A stretch of DNA of 64,000 bases. It comes from Fidelibacterota bacterium. Its GTDB lineage: Bacteria > Pseudomonadota > Alphaproteobacteria > Rhodospirillales > Rhodospirillaceae. A model generated the notes under the pieces. The model ran no database searches, was not told the DNA's origin, and saw only the letters and a list, made by a program, of their open reading frames with translations. Both the position numbers and the translations under genes were made by a program. Where the stretch lies: the NCBI GenBank assembly GCA_947475895.1, contig CANJMF010000015.1, forward strand, positions 1 through 64,000. Direction: 5' to 3'. Shown here piece by piece: positions 17,294-25,420 of the stretch. Each line of letters starts with the position of its first letter. Position 1 is the stretch's first letter.

Positions 17294-17419
17294 ACCAATG
17301 AATTCGATTGGTATTGAGTTACCCAGCGACGACAAGACGAAACTTCAATGAAATCCTGCGTGCGATCGACAGCGCGCGAGTCAGGTAGATTTGCAGGCGA
17401 ACCGGTCTAAACCTGAACG

Positions 17420-18139
17420 CTACATGCCGAGCTTCGCCTTGAGCTCTGCCGCGCTGCCCTGGAAGCCGTAAGCGGGACCGACGCGCTGCGAAAATTTCCT
17501 GGCCGCATCCAGCTTACCCACCACGACTGGATCAAAGCCAGCGTCGCGCACCAGCTGTTCGGCGACGCGTACCGCCTCCGCATCGTCGCCGGCGATTGGA
17601 ATCGCGAGCTTGGGATCGGGACGATTGGATTGGGTTTCGAACACAGTCGAACCCAAAGTGTTGAAGGCGCGCACCACTCTGGTTCCGGGGAGGTATTTCT
17701 GCGAAATAATGCCGATGCCGATTTCGTCGGCCTCCTTTGTGATCGCGGCGCCGTCGCGCGCCGGTACCGCATTGCAGGCGTCGAGGATAATTTTGCCTTT
17801 CAGGGCGTCCTTATGGTCGCTGCCGATCTGGGGCAGGGCGGCAAAGGGCACAGCGATAAATAGGGCGCGGCCGAAGGCGATGGCCTGCGCCACTGTGCCG
17901 GCGCTGGCGAGCGGCCCGAGTTTGGCGACAAGATCGCTCAAGTCGTCGGGATTGCGGGAAGAGAACATGACCGGATGACCGGCCTTGATCCACAGGCCGC
18001 CGATTAAGGCACCTATATTGCCTGCGCCGATGACGCCGATGGGCATCTTATTCTGTGCGAAGGCGGGCCGAAGACTGTGTGCAAGGGCAAGTGTGCCGCC
18101 AGCGACCAGCAGGGCGCGGCGGGTGAGATGTTTGCGCAT
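17420..18139 (-). CDS. NADPH-dependent F420 reductase-like protein with Tat leader
   Basis: The 239-aa product belongs to the PF03807 family (F420:NADP oxidoreductase-like). It has the Rossmann glycines GVIGAGNIGALIGGLW, then FSSRNPDDL for NADP 2'-phosphate recognition, FIAVPFAALPQI and VRAFNTLGSTVF. Such enzymes are normally cytoplasmic, but this one starts KHLTRRALLVAGGTLALA with cleavage after AFA, a plausible Tat leader. ATG 18139 is chosen because GGAGG lies 5 bases upstream. The substrate is unknown. The next gene on the other strand begins 181 bases away, so they are divergent. Confidence 0.8.
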   Translation of the reverse strand: MRKHLTRRALLVAGGTLALAHSLRPAFAQNKMPIGVIGAGNIGALIGGLWIKAGHPVMFSSRNPDDLSDLVAKLGPLASAGTVAQAIAFGRALFIAVPFAALPQIGSDHKDALKGKIILDACNAVPARDGAAITKEADEIGIGIISQKYLPGTRVVRAFNTLGSTVFETQSNRPDPKLAIPIAGDDAEAVRVAEQLVRDAGFDPVVVGKLDAARKFSQRVGPAYGFQGSAAELKAKLGM

Positions 18140-18320
18140 CGGATCCTCCCGTTTCTGACGATAGATTACGCTGATAGTGCGGATTCGCAACAGCCCTCCC
18201 AATTCTGCATGTCGTCATGGTCAGGCGGCGAGGCCCGGCGCCCTGCAGAAAGCGCTGCGCGGCTGTTGGTACCGCTTCGATTTTGCTGTAAATTCCACCA
18301 AGATAGGGGAGATACGCATC

Positions 18321-19109
18321 ATGAAACAGGTTTTTGCGGCGGCGGCGTTTTTATTGTGTGGCTGGGCATTTTCCGCGTCCGCCCAGGTCACCGGCTCCGA
18401 TCGCATGTCGACCTCCGATGGGAAGGTCGATATCACGCTGATTCAGCATGGAAGCCTCATGCTTAACTACAAGGATCAGCACATCCTGTTCGATCCGGCG
18501 CCGTTCTCCAATGCAAAGCCCGACGCTGTTGCTGCGCCTTACAAGGCGCTGCCCCAGCCCAGCTTCATCCTCATCACCCATATTCACGGCGATCACTTCA
18601 GCGTGCCGATTCTTCAGGCCATCGTCGGGCCGAACACCACCATCATCGCACCGCAGAATGTTCGCGACGCGATGCCCGCCGATCTTCAGGCCAAGACGAA
18701 GGTCATGAAAAACGGCGATAAGAGTATGCTTGGCCCGGTGGGTGTGGAAGCGGTGGCCATGTACAACATCACGCCCGACCGGTTGAATTTCCATCCCAAG
18801 GGCGTGGGCAACGGCTATGTACTTACCTTCGCTGACAAGCACATTTATGTCGCGGGTGATACTGAAGAGACGCCGGAGCTGGCGCATCTTGCCAATATCG
18901 ACATCGCCTTCATCCCAATCAACCTGCCCTACACCGAAGACGTCGCGGCGGCGGTGAAATGGGTGAAGGACTTCCGACCCAAGATCGTGTTTCCGTATCA
19001 CTATCGCAACGGCGACGGTACGACGAGCGATATGGCCGCGTTCCTCACCCAAGTCGGCAATGCCAGCATCGTCAGGCTGCGTAACCGCTGGTACCCGCTG
19101 TCGCAATAA
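18321..19109 (+). CDS. Secreted metallo-beta-lactamase-fold hydrolase (UlaG-like)
   Basis: The 262-aa product has a Sec signal peptide (FAAAAFLLCGWAFSASA) followed by an MBL fold of the UlaG-like subgroup. The metal motif is THIHGDHFS (HxHxDH). Later metal ligands are likely in YVAGDTEETPE and FPYHYRNGDGT. ATG 18321 follows AGGGGAG by nine bases; the longer upstream reading frame has no leader sense. A hydrolase acting in the periplasm is the likely role, with unknown substrate. It is divergent from the F420 reductase-like gene and may share its promoter region. Confidence 0.8.
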   Translation: MKQVFAAAAFLLCGWAFSASAQVTGSDRMSTSDGKVDITLIQHGSLMLNYKDQHILFDPAPFSNAKPDAVAAPYKALPQPSFILITHIHGDHFSVPILQAIVGPNTTIIAPQNVRDAMPADLQAKTKVMKNGDKSMLGPVGVEAVAMYNITPDRLNFHPKGVGNGYVLTFADKHIYVAGDTEETPELAHLANIDIAFIPINLPYTEDVAAAVKWVKDFRPKIVFPYHYRNGDGTTSDMAAFLTQVGNASIVRLRNRWYPLSQ

Positions 19110-19284
19110 CTTGTTTCTTCTCTAAACGCTCAGTTTGGGCAATTTCACTTTGTGAGAAAATTGTAGGTCTTGTCATAGCGGACAATGACCGAGCGGTTTT
19201 TATTTGCACTACTTAGCTACGGAGATCACGGCTGCGTACCAGCAATTTAAAGTGCGATGGCCGGCGTGCGTAGCAAAGGGAGGC

Positions 19285-20283
19285 ATGATGCTGAAGCTCG
19301 CTATTCTCGATGATTACACGCGCACAGCGCAGAAAAATGCCAACTGGTCGCCGCTCAAAGAAAAAGTAGAGATCACGTCGTTTGATCGGCATCTCTCAGA
19401 GGAAGAAGCCAAGCTCGCCCTCAAGCCATTCGATATTATTTGCACCATGCGCGAGCGTACGCTGTTTCCGCGCACGCTCTTTGCAAGTCTTCCCAATCTC
19501 AAGCTCGTGACCACCATTGCGGCGCGTCTGGTTGGTTTAGATATGGCGGCCGCGACGGAGCATGGCGTTTTGGTTTGTCATGATGACCTGCCGAGATCGA
19601 ATCCAAAGATCGTCAGCGCAACGCCAGAGCTTGCCTGGGGTCTTATGATCGCCACGGTTCGTCACATCATTCAGGAAAATCAAAACATTCGCCAAGGCGG
19701 TTGGCAGTACACGATCGGTGATTTCATTCTCCGTGGCCGCACACTTGGCGTATTGGGTTTGGGCCGGGTTGGAAAGCTCATCGCGAAGTATGGGTTGGCC
19801 TTCGACATGAACGTGATCGCGTGGAGTCCCAGCTTGACGGCCGAAGCCGCGGTTGAACTCGGTGCGCGCCGCGTTGAAAAAGACGACCTTTTCAAAGAGT
19901 CAGATGTTCTCATCATCTGCGCTGCGCTCAATGATCGTTCGCGCGGTACTGTGACAGCGCGCGAACTAGGCTTGATGAAACCGACAGCCTATCTCATCAA
20001 TCCGTCACGCGGCCCGATTGTCGATGAAGCCGCATTGATCGCGGTCCTACGCGATCGCAGGATCGCCGGCGCGGGCCTCGACGTATTCGATCAAGAACCG
20101 ATGCCCAAAGATCATCCATTCCGCACCATGGATAATGTCGTGGCGACGCCGCATCTTGGCTACAATGTGAACGAAGCCATGCACTACTGGTACACAGATA
20201 CCATAGAGACGGTTCAAGCTTTCGTTAATGGCTCACCTATCCGCATTGCGAATCCGGAAGCTTTACCAAAGGTCACCAGCTAA
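19285..20283 (+). CDS. D-2-hydroxyacid dehydrogenase family protein
   Basis: The 332-aa product shows the NAD-binding motif VLGLGRVGKLIAKYG mid-chain. The catalytic trio of the family is present: Arg in NPSRGPIVDEAAL, Glu in DVFDQEPMP, and His in ATPHLGYNV. It would reduce a 2-keto acid or oxidise a D-2-hydroxy acid with NAD(H) in the cytoplasm. The exact substrate is not predictable. AAGGGAGG lies immediately upstream of ATG 19285, so ATG 19288 may be the true start. The next gene follows 50 bases later in the same direction. Confidence 0.85.
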   Translation: MMLKLAILDDYTRTAQKNANWSPLKEKVEITSFDRHLSEEEAKLALKPFDIICTMRERTLFPRTLFASLPNLKLVTTIAARLVGLDMAAATEHGVLVCHDDLPRSNPKIVSATPELAWGLMIATVRHIIQENQNIRQGGWQYTIGDFILRGRTLGVLGLGRVGKLIAKYGLAFDMNVIAWSPSLTAEAAVELGARRVEKDDLFKESDVLIICAALNDRSRGTVTARELGLMKPTAYLINPSRGPIVDEAALIAVLRDRRIAGAGLDVFDQEPMPKDHPFRTMDNVVATPHLGYNVNEAMHYWYTDTIETVQAFVNGSPIRIANPEALPKVTS

Positions 20284-20333
20284 AACGGCGAATAATTTTT
20301 GTGTGATTTTCACGAACAAAAGGGAGGCGACAC

Positions 20334-20903
20334 ATGCAAACACGTAGAGATGTTCTTCAATCCGTGGCGGTCGCGATTGGCACGGTTGCTGCGGCAAAAA
20401 GTGCGTCGGCAGCTTTAACTGAAAATGGAAAGACGTGGTGCGTCTCGATTCATCCGCATTTCGATCGCGTGATGGGTCCGTGGGCCATCAAGCGTTTCGT
20501 CGATAAGGATGCGAAATTCGTCTTTGCCACGTCGGTAAAAATCGAAGATGCTGTGAAGGGCGCGATTCCCATCGGCTTTACGACCGGCGAATTGAGCATG
20601 CACGACGATAAAGGCACCTGCTATCACAAGGTCTTGGTAAAATATCAACTCCTCAACGACCCTGCGTTGGTCATCTTGGACAGGGTCAATAAAGCACTCG
20701 TCGATTGGGACCTCTCCAAAACACCCGTCGATATGACCGACCAATACGCACGGTGGAGTTTCGGTTTGTTGGGGCTTGCCAACGCGATCCTCGTGATAGC
20801 GAAGAACGATCAGGAAGCACTTGACCGCGGCTTCGCTAATTTCGATGCGTTGTATCAGTACATTACGGCCGAGCTGAAGAAAGGCGACGCGAAGAAGTCA
20901 TAG
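20334..20903 (+). CDS. ChrB-like (PF09828) domain protein with Tat leader
   Basis: The 189-aa product opens TRRDVLQSVAVAIGTVAAAK, a twin-arginine leader ending SASA. The mature part resembles the chromate-resistance exported/ChrB C-terminal domain. GKTWCVSIHPHFDRVMGPWA with IKRFVDKDAKFVFA matches the family pattern of W-x-DR-x-PW-x-RRF-x-D. A GELSMHD segment corresponds to the family's GELC-like stretch. No chrA chromate transporter is near, so a role in chromate resistance is not supported by context. AAGGGAGG precedes the ATG. Confidence 0.6.
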   Translation: MQTRRDVLQSVAVAIGTVAAAKSASAALTENGKTWCVSIHPHFDRVMGPWAIKRFVDKDAKFVFATSVKIEDAVKGAIPIGFTTGELSMHDDKGTCYHKVLVKYQLLNDPALVILDRVNKALVDWDLSKTPVDMTDQYARWSFGLLGLANAILVIAKNDQEALDRGFANFDALYQYITAELKKGDAKKS

Positions 20904-20986
20904 TCGCCGTCTGGCCATTCCCGAGCTTACGCCGTCGGCGACGCTGAAGAATCATTCTGTATTTATGAGCGACGCCAAGTAGCATC

Positions 20987-21920
20987 ATGAAATCTCTCGG
21001 GAGCAAAGCAACCGGCGCACGTCTCGCGCGCATGAAAGCCTCGCCGTTGTGGACGGGCGAGGGCTTTCGAAATGTGCACCCAATTATTCCGGGTTTGCGC
21101 GATCCGCACACACCTATGCCGACGATTTCGGAATTTATATGTGGTGGCGAGCGGCGTGTGCCGCAGGATCAATTACCGTCGCTGAATCCACTCGAAGCGT
21201 GGGCGAAGCGCCCCGAGACAGGTCTTCGCGCGACGTGGCTCGGACACTCCTACGGTCTTGATCGAGATCGACGGCCTGCGTGTACTCACGGATCCGGTGT
21301 GGGGGCCACGCGCATCGCCTTCGCGCCTTATCGGGCCCAAGCGCTTTCAGCCGGTGCCTATATCCATACAGGCCATGCCGCCGATTGATGTCGTCGTCAT
21401 ATCCCACGACCATTACGACCACCTCGATTATCCGACCATTCGCAAGCTCGCCAAGCTTGGGCTTCCTTTTGTCACGTCACTGGGCGTTGGCGCGCACTTG
21501 GAATCCTGGGGTGTGCAGCCTGAGCGTATTGTCGAACTCGATTGGTGGGAATCGCACACATTGCCAGGTACCGGCCTCACGATCACCGCCGCGCCGTCAC
21601 AACACTTTTCGGGGCGCGGCCTGAAAGATCGCAACGCGACCCTGTGGTCGTCGCTTGTGATCCGTTCGCAGCATCACGCGGTTTTCTTTAGCGGCGACAC
21701 GGGGCTGACCTCCGAATACGCGACAATCCGTGAACGCCTCGGACCGTTCGATCTGGTGATGCTGGAGGTCGGCGCGTTCCATCCGGCTTGGGGTGACATT
21801 CATCTCGGTCCAGAGAACGCACTTAAGGCGCTGGCGCTGCTGGGCGGCAGCCCCCTTCTTCCGGTGCATTGGGGAACGTTCGCCCCTGTACCCTTGCCCC
21901 AGCGTACATTGGGTATCTAA
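20987..21920 (+). pseudogene. MBL-fold hydrolase, frameshifted near 21251 (NAPE-PLD/RomA-like)
   Basis: Frame 2 from ATG 20987 encodes an N-terminus that reads well to ATWLGHS. The family continuation, TVLIEIDGLRVLTDPVW, is found in frame 3 from about 21252. Removing one T at 21251 would restore HSTVLIEID. The second half has the metal motif SHDHYDHLD and later FSGDTG and GAFHP. The end (VHWGTFAPVPLPQRTLGI) is shorter than the family, which continues after HWGTF. Either the gene is decaying or the sequence has an error. Confidence 0.75.
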
Positions 21921-21955
21921 GCCCCTCCGCCCCGTCGGCCCCAAAGCGGAGGGGC
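21921..21955 (+). terminator. Hairpin after the MBL pseudogene
   Basis: GCCCCTCCGC (21921-21930) pairs perfectly with GCGGAGGGGC (21946-21955) across a 15-base loop. The following AATTCTTA is only mildly T-rich. It directly follows the stop codon. Confidence 0.55.
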
Positions 21956-22091
21956 AATTCTTACCGCGCATCGCCGTTGCGTTGCGCCTGATGCGAGCTA
22001 GCGACGCTTTCGCGCTCGCGTTTCAATCGTGCGGGGTTCCTTCGTCCACGTGCTCAACATGATATTGTCCGGCCGTAGCTGCGCGATCGAC

Positions 22092-22129
22092 AAAAAAATC
22101 GCCGGCCCAAAGCGAAGTGAGGCCGGCGA
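22092..22129 (-). terminator. Rho-independent terminator facing left, with no gene assigned
   Basis: TCGCCGGCC (22099-22107) and GGCCGGCGA (22121-22129) form a 9-bp stem. An A-run (22092-22098) precedes it on the plus strand, which is a run of seven T on the minus strand after the hairpin. No convincing minus-strand gene lies between here and 22552. The rest of 21956-22440 holds nothing else I can support. Confidence 0.55.
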
Positions 22130-22440
22130 GAATTGAGTCGCGCGGGGGGGATGAGCCGCGGCGATTCTGAACAGCCACTTCTATGGGAAATGGTTGAGGC
22201 GTAGCAGCCTATTCAATAAAAAGTCTAACGAACGCAATCGCGCGTGAAAGACTCGGAAAGTACGTACGCGCGGTGCTGATCGAATGTAGTCGCGTTATGT
22301 AGGGTCTGCGACATGGCCGCCCTGTTTGTGCGCGGTAAAAAACAATTGTGTTGTCGCTGCCCTCGAATTTCTGTCGACGTGCTTTACACAAGCTGTTGGT
22401 GAAGCATTCCAAGCCATTGCAATCGCTCCATCTCGGGTCA

Positions 22441-22456
22441 TGGCTCAGTTCTTGCA
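22441..22456 (+). promoter_or_regulatory. Sigma-54 promoter of the PEP-CTERM gene
   Basis: TGGCTCAGTTCTTGCA has GG (22442-22443) and GC (22454-22455) exactly ten bases apart, with TGGC and TTGCA intact. The predicted start is near 22467, giving an ~86-base leader. PEP-CTERM genes in several bacteria are known to be driven by RpoN with PrsK/PrsR. Confidence 0.75.
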
Positions 22457-22552
22457 ATTGTAGTCGCACATGGCGGGCATCTGCTCGTCCTACATCGCCG
22501 ACGAAGGCGAGTCGCACTTTCCCTTCAACAAATCTGGACAAGGAGCTACCTC

Positions 22553-23287
22553 ATGAAGGTACGCAGCCTAAGAACTATGGTCATGGCCACCCCCTTCCTC
22601 ATCGGAATGGGCCTCGCGAGCAATGCCAACGCATCGTTTGTAATTGATGCAACTGTCGGCGGCGCCGCGACGGGCGTGACTTATGCCAACTTCGACAACT
22701 TGCCACTCGGATCACTCGGCGGAGTCAGCAACGGTATTACCGTTAGCTTTGTGCCCGACGGGCAAACCGTCACCGGTGCAGTCAGCGGCATTTATGCGGC
22801 GCCGTTTCTCTCAAACAGCAACGGCGTTCCGTTCGGCGACTCAACCGTTTCGGGTGCTGATACAACGAAATATCTTACGACCGGCTTAGGCCAGGTGAGT
22901 CTTCTTTTTCCAGGAATGGAAAAATACCTCGGACTGTTGTGGGGATCGGTTGATAACTACAACCATCTCGAATTTTTCGCAGGCATAACCTCCGTCGGTA
23001 CGGTGAGTGGCCTCGATATTTTCGCCAGTGCCAATGGAGATCGCGGCATTAACGGAACTTTCTACGCTAATATCGTCTCGAATCTCGCATTCGACCGCGT
23101 GGTTGCCACAAGCTCACAGTATGCGTTTGAATTCGACAACGTTGCGTACAACGAGAGCGATCCAGAAGAAGTCCCGGAGCCGATGAGCCTCGGCCTGTTG
23201 GGCTTAGGTCTTCTTGGTGTCGGCGTTGCCGCTAGCCGCCGCCGCAAATCGGCATCGGTTGGCACGGAACCGGCCCTCTTCGCGTAA
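22553..23287 (+). CDS. PEP-CTERM sorting domain protein
   Basis: The 244-aa product has a signal peptide (MATPFLIGMGLASNANA) and ends with a canonical PEP-CTERM tripartite tail: VPEP, the hydrophobic SLGLLGLGLLGVGVA, then the basic SRRRKSA. Exosortase would cleave this tail and release or anchor the protein at the surface. The central ~180 residues are Gly/Ser/Thr-rich and have no recognisable domain. AAGGAG precedes ATG 22553. No exosortase gene is in the window, so processing depends on one elsewhere. A sigma-54 promoter is present upstream. Confidence 0.9.
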   Translation: MKVRSLRTMVMATPFLIGMGLASNANASFVIDATVGGAATGVTYANFDNLPLGSLGGVSNGITVSFVPDGQTVTGAVSGIYAAPFLSNSNGVPFGDSTVSGADTTKYLTTGLGQVSLLFPGMEKYLGLLWGSVDNYNHLEFFAGITSVGTVSGLDIFASANGDRGINGTFYANIVSNLAFDRVVATSSQYAFEFDNVAYNESDPEEVPEPMSLGLLGLGLLGVGVAASRRRKSASVGTEPALFA

Positions 23288-23305
23288 ACCAAACTCGTCA
23301 CGAAC

Positions 23306-23343
23306 CTGCGGACGGTGGTTCAAATTCAAGCCACCGCCCGCAG
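23306..23343 (+). terminator. Imperfect hairpin after the PEP-CTERM gene
   Basis: CTGCGGACGGTGG (23306-23318) pairs with CCACCGCCCGCAG (23331-23343) with one A/C mismatch. No T-run follows. The remaining bases up to RecQ (23344-23598) hold no gene that I can support. Confidence 0.45.
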
Positions 23344-23598
23344 GCGCTTGCTGCTTAAGGCAGTCCTTGGTGCGCGCATTATGCGTGCCAAATGCGCCGC
23401 CCACGCCGACACGGCTCTGCTTTAAGAGTAGGATCGTGTAGACAGGGCGACGACATCTCAAATTGACCGTTTGATTGTATGTTATAATTTCACGTATTTT
23501 GGTGGATCTCTCCACCATCATCTTGGAACTAAACAGGCCTTTTTAGGGGTCGCGATGGCGTAGCTGGGAGATTGCACGCCTTTATCGGCTTTTTTTTC

Positions 23599-25404
23599 AT
23601 GAAAACGGCGCAACAGGTTTTACACGACGTCTTTGGCTACAGCGCATTTCGTCCAGGTCAGGAAGAAATTATTGAGCTGCTAACGGCGGGTGAGAACGTG
23701 CTCGCAGTCATGCCGACAGGCGCTGGTAAATCCATCTGTTATCAGATACCCGCAGTAATGGCCGCCGGGCTGACGATTGTGGTGTCGCCGTTGCTTGCCC
23801 TTATGGATGATCAAGTTGCGGCGCTGCGGACCAACGGCGTCGACGTTGCCTGTATCCATTCCGGGCTCTCGCGCGAACAAAATGTCCTCGAGTGGCAAAG
23901 AGTCAAAAGCGGCGCGAAGCTGCTTTACCTTTCGCCGGAGCGTCTGATGACCGAGCGCATGCTCAACGCCCTCGCGGCCCTTCAGCCGGCGATGTTCGTC
24001 GTCGATGAGGCTCACTGCATCTCAAAGTGGGGCGCAAGTTTCCGCCCCGACTACGAGCAATTGTCCCGGCTTCCCGACTTGTTTCCTGAAAGCGTGATCG
24101 CGGGGTTTACCGCCACCGCCGACAAAGCGACGCGCAGTGACATTGCGACGAAGCTCTTTCGCGGGCGCGGGCGAACCATCGTGCACGGCTTTGATCGGCC
24201 TAACTTGCGCTTGACGGTTGCAAACAAGGCGAACTGGAAATCACAGCTCATGGGCTTTCTGGAAGACAAAACCGGTCAGGCCGGAATTGTCTACTGCCTC
24301 TCGCGGAAGTTCACAGACGAGGTTGCCATGTACCTCAAGGAACAGGGGTTGAATGCGATCCCCTATCATGCGGGTCAGTCTGCCGAGCAGCGCAAGATCA
24401 ACCAAGATCGGTTTATGAGCGAAGACGCCGTGGTGATGATCGCGACGATCGCCTTTGGGATGGGCATCGACAAGCCCGACATTCGCTATGTGTGCCACCT
24501 CAATCTCCCCGGCAGCATGGAAGCTTATTATCAGGAGATCGGGCGCGCAGGTCGCGATGGCGCTTCGGCGGAAACTTTGCTTTTGCATAGCCTGGGCGAT
24601 ATGGGGCTGCGTCGCCAGTTCATCGCCAACGAAGGTGACGAAGCTCATCGCCGCCGCGAGCATCGTCGCCTTGATGCCTTGCTGGCCTATTGCGAAGCTG
24701 CCGAATGTCGACGCGTGACATTGCTGGCCTATTTTGACGAAGCATCTGGTCCGTGTGGCAACTGCGACAATTGTTTGTCTCCACCGGTTGTGGGGAACGG
24801 CACGGTGCGGGCGCAGGCGCTTCTGTCCACCGTTCGCCAGACTGGCGAAATGTTCGGCGCCGGCCATATCATCGACGTTCTGCGGGGCGTGGAATCGCAA
24901 AAAGTCCTCGAACGTCGACACCAGAACCTGGCGACTTTCGCGACGGGAAAGCAGTGGCCTAAAGACGAGTGGATGATCTTCGCCCGCCAGCTTGTTGCGG
25001 CGGGATTCCTTGGCATCAACATCCAAAAATATGGCGGACTCGAACTCAGTGACCGCGGGCGCGCACTCCTCGCCGGCGAGGGATCCTTTTCCTACAGGGA
25101 AGGAGGCAAGATACGCCCCGAACGTAAGGCCGCAAAAAAGAAAAGTGATCAACCAGTCGAGTCAGGCGATGTCTCCTTGCTTTCGCAGCTTAAGAAACTC
25201 CGTCTCGGCCTAGCGCGCGCGCGAAATGTGCCGGCTTATGTCGTCTTTCCCGATTCCACGTTGATCGAGATGGCGCGCGCACGGCCCACCACACTGGATG
25301 ATATGTCGGGCATCAGTGGCATCGGGCCAAAGAAGCTTAAGGAATTCGGGCCGACGTTCTTGCGCGCCATTACGGAAGCAGATTCGCAAGCCGCTGATCT
25401 ATAA
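23599..25404 (+). CDS. recQ: ATP-dependent DNA helicase RecQ
   Basis: The 601-aa product has every RecQ domain. Motif 0 is FGYSAFRPGQEEII and Walker A PTGAGKS is at residues 39-45. The DEAH box is at 136-139, and helicase C carries YYQEIGRAGRDG. The zinc site is Cys370, Cys386, Cys389 and Cys392; an RQC winged helix and a C-terminal HRDC domain follow. It unwinds 3'-5' and acts in recombination and fork repair. The usual aromatic-loop QWGHDFRPEY reads KWGASFRPDY here, a modest departure. ATG 23599 is chosen over an upstream TTG because it starts the conserved region. Confidence 0.95.
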   Translation: MKTAQQVLHDVFGYSAFRPGQEEIIELLTAGENVLAVMPTGAGKSICYQIPAVMAAGLTIVVSPLLALMDDQVAALRTNGVDVACIHSGLSREQNVLEWQRVKSGAKLLYLSPERLMTERMLNALAALQPAMFVVDEAHCISKWGASFRPDYEQLSRLPDLFPESVIAGFTATADKATRSDIATKLFRGRGRTIVHGFDRPNLRLTVANKANWKSQLMGFLEDKTGQAGIVYCLSRKFTDEVAMYLKEQGLNAIPYHAGQSAEQRKINQDRFMSEDAVVMIATIAFGMGIDKPDIRYVCHLNLPGSMEAYYQEIGRAGRDGASAETLLLHSLGDMGLRRQFIANEGDEAHRRREHRRLDALLAYCEAAECRRVTLLAYFDEASGPCGNCDNCLSPPVVGNGTVRAQALLSTVRQTGEMFGAGHIIDVLRGVESQKVLERRHQNLATFATGKQWPKDEWMIFARQLVAAGFLGINIQKYGGLELSDRGRALLAGEGSFSYREGGKIRPERKAAKKKSDQPVESGDVSLLSQLKKLRLGLARARNVPAYVVFPDSTLIEMARARPTTLDDMSGISGIGPKKLKEFGPTFLRAITEADSQAADL

Positions 25405-25420
25405 AGCGCGCATTCGCCAG

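Noticed and set aside
19194-19207. GG and TTGC upstream of the hydroxyacid dehydrogenase
   Set aside because: The spacing is nine bases, not ten, and the TGGC element is missing.
20374-20392. TGGCACG-N4-CTGC with correct spacing
   Set aside because: It lies within the leader codons of the ChrB-like gene and has no gene start downstream to serve.
22209-22541. 110-aa minus-strand ORF
   Set aside because: It has no recognisable domain, overlaps the sigma-54 promoter of the PEP-CTERM gene and has unlikely composition.
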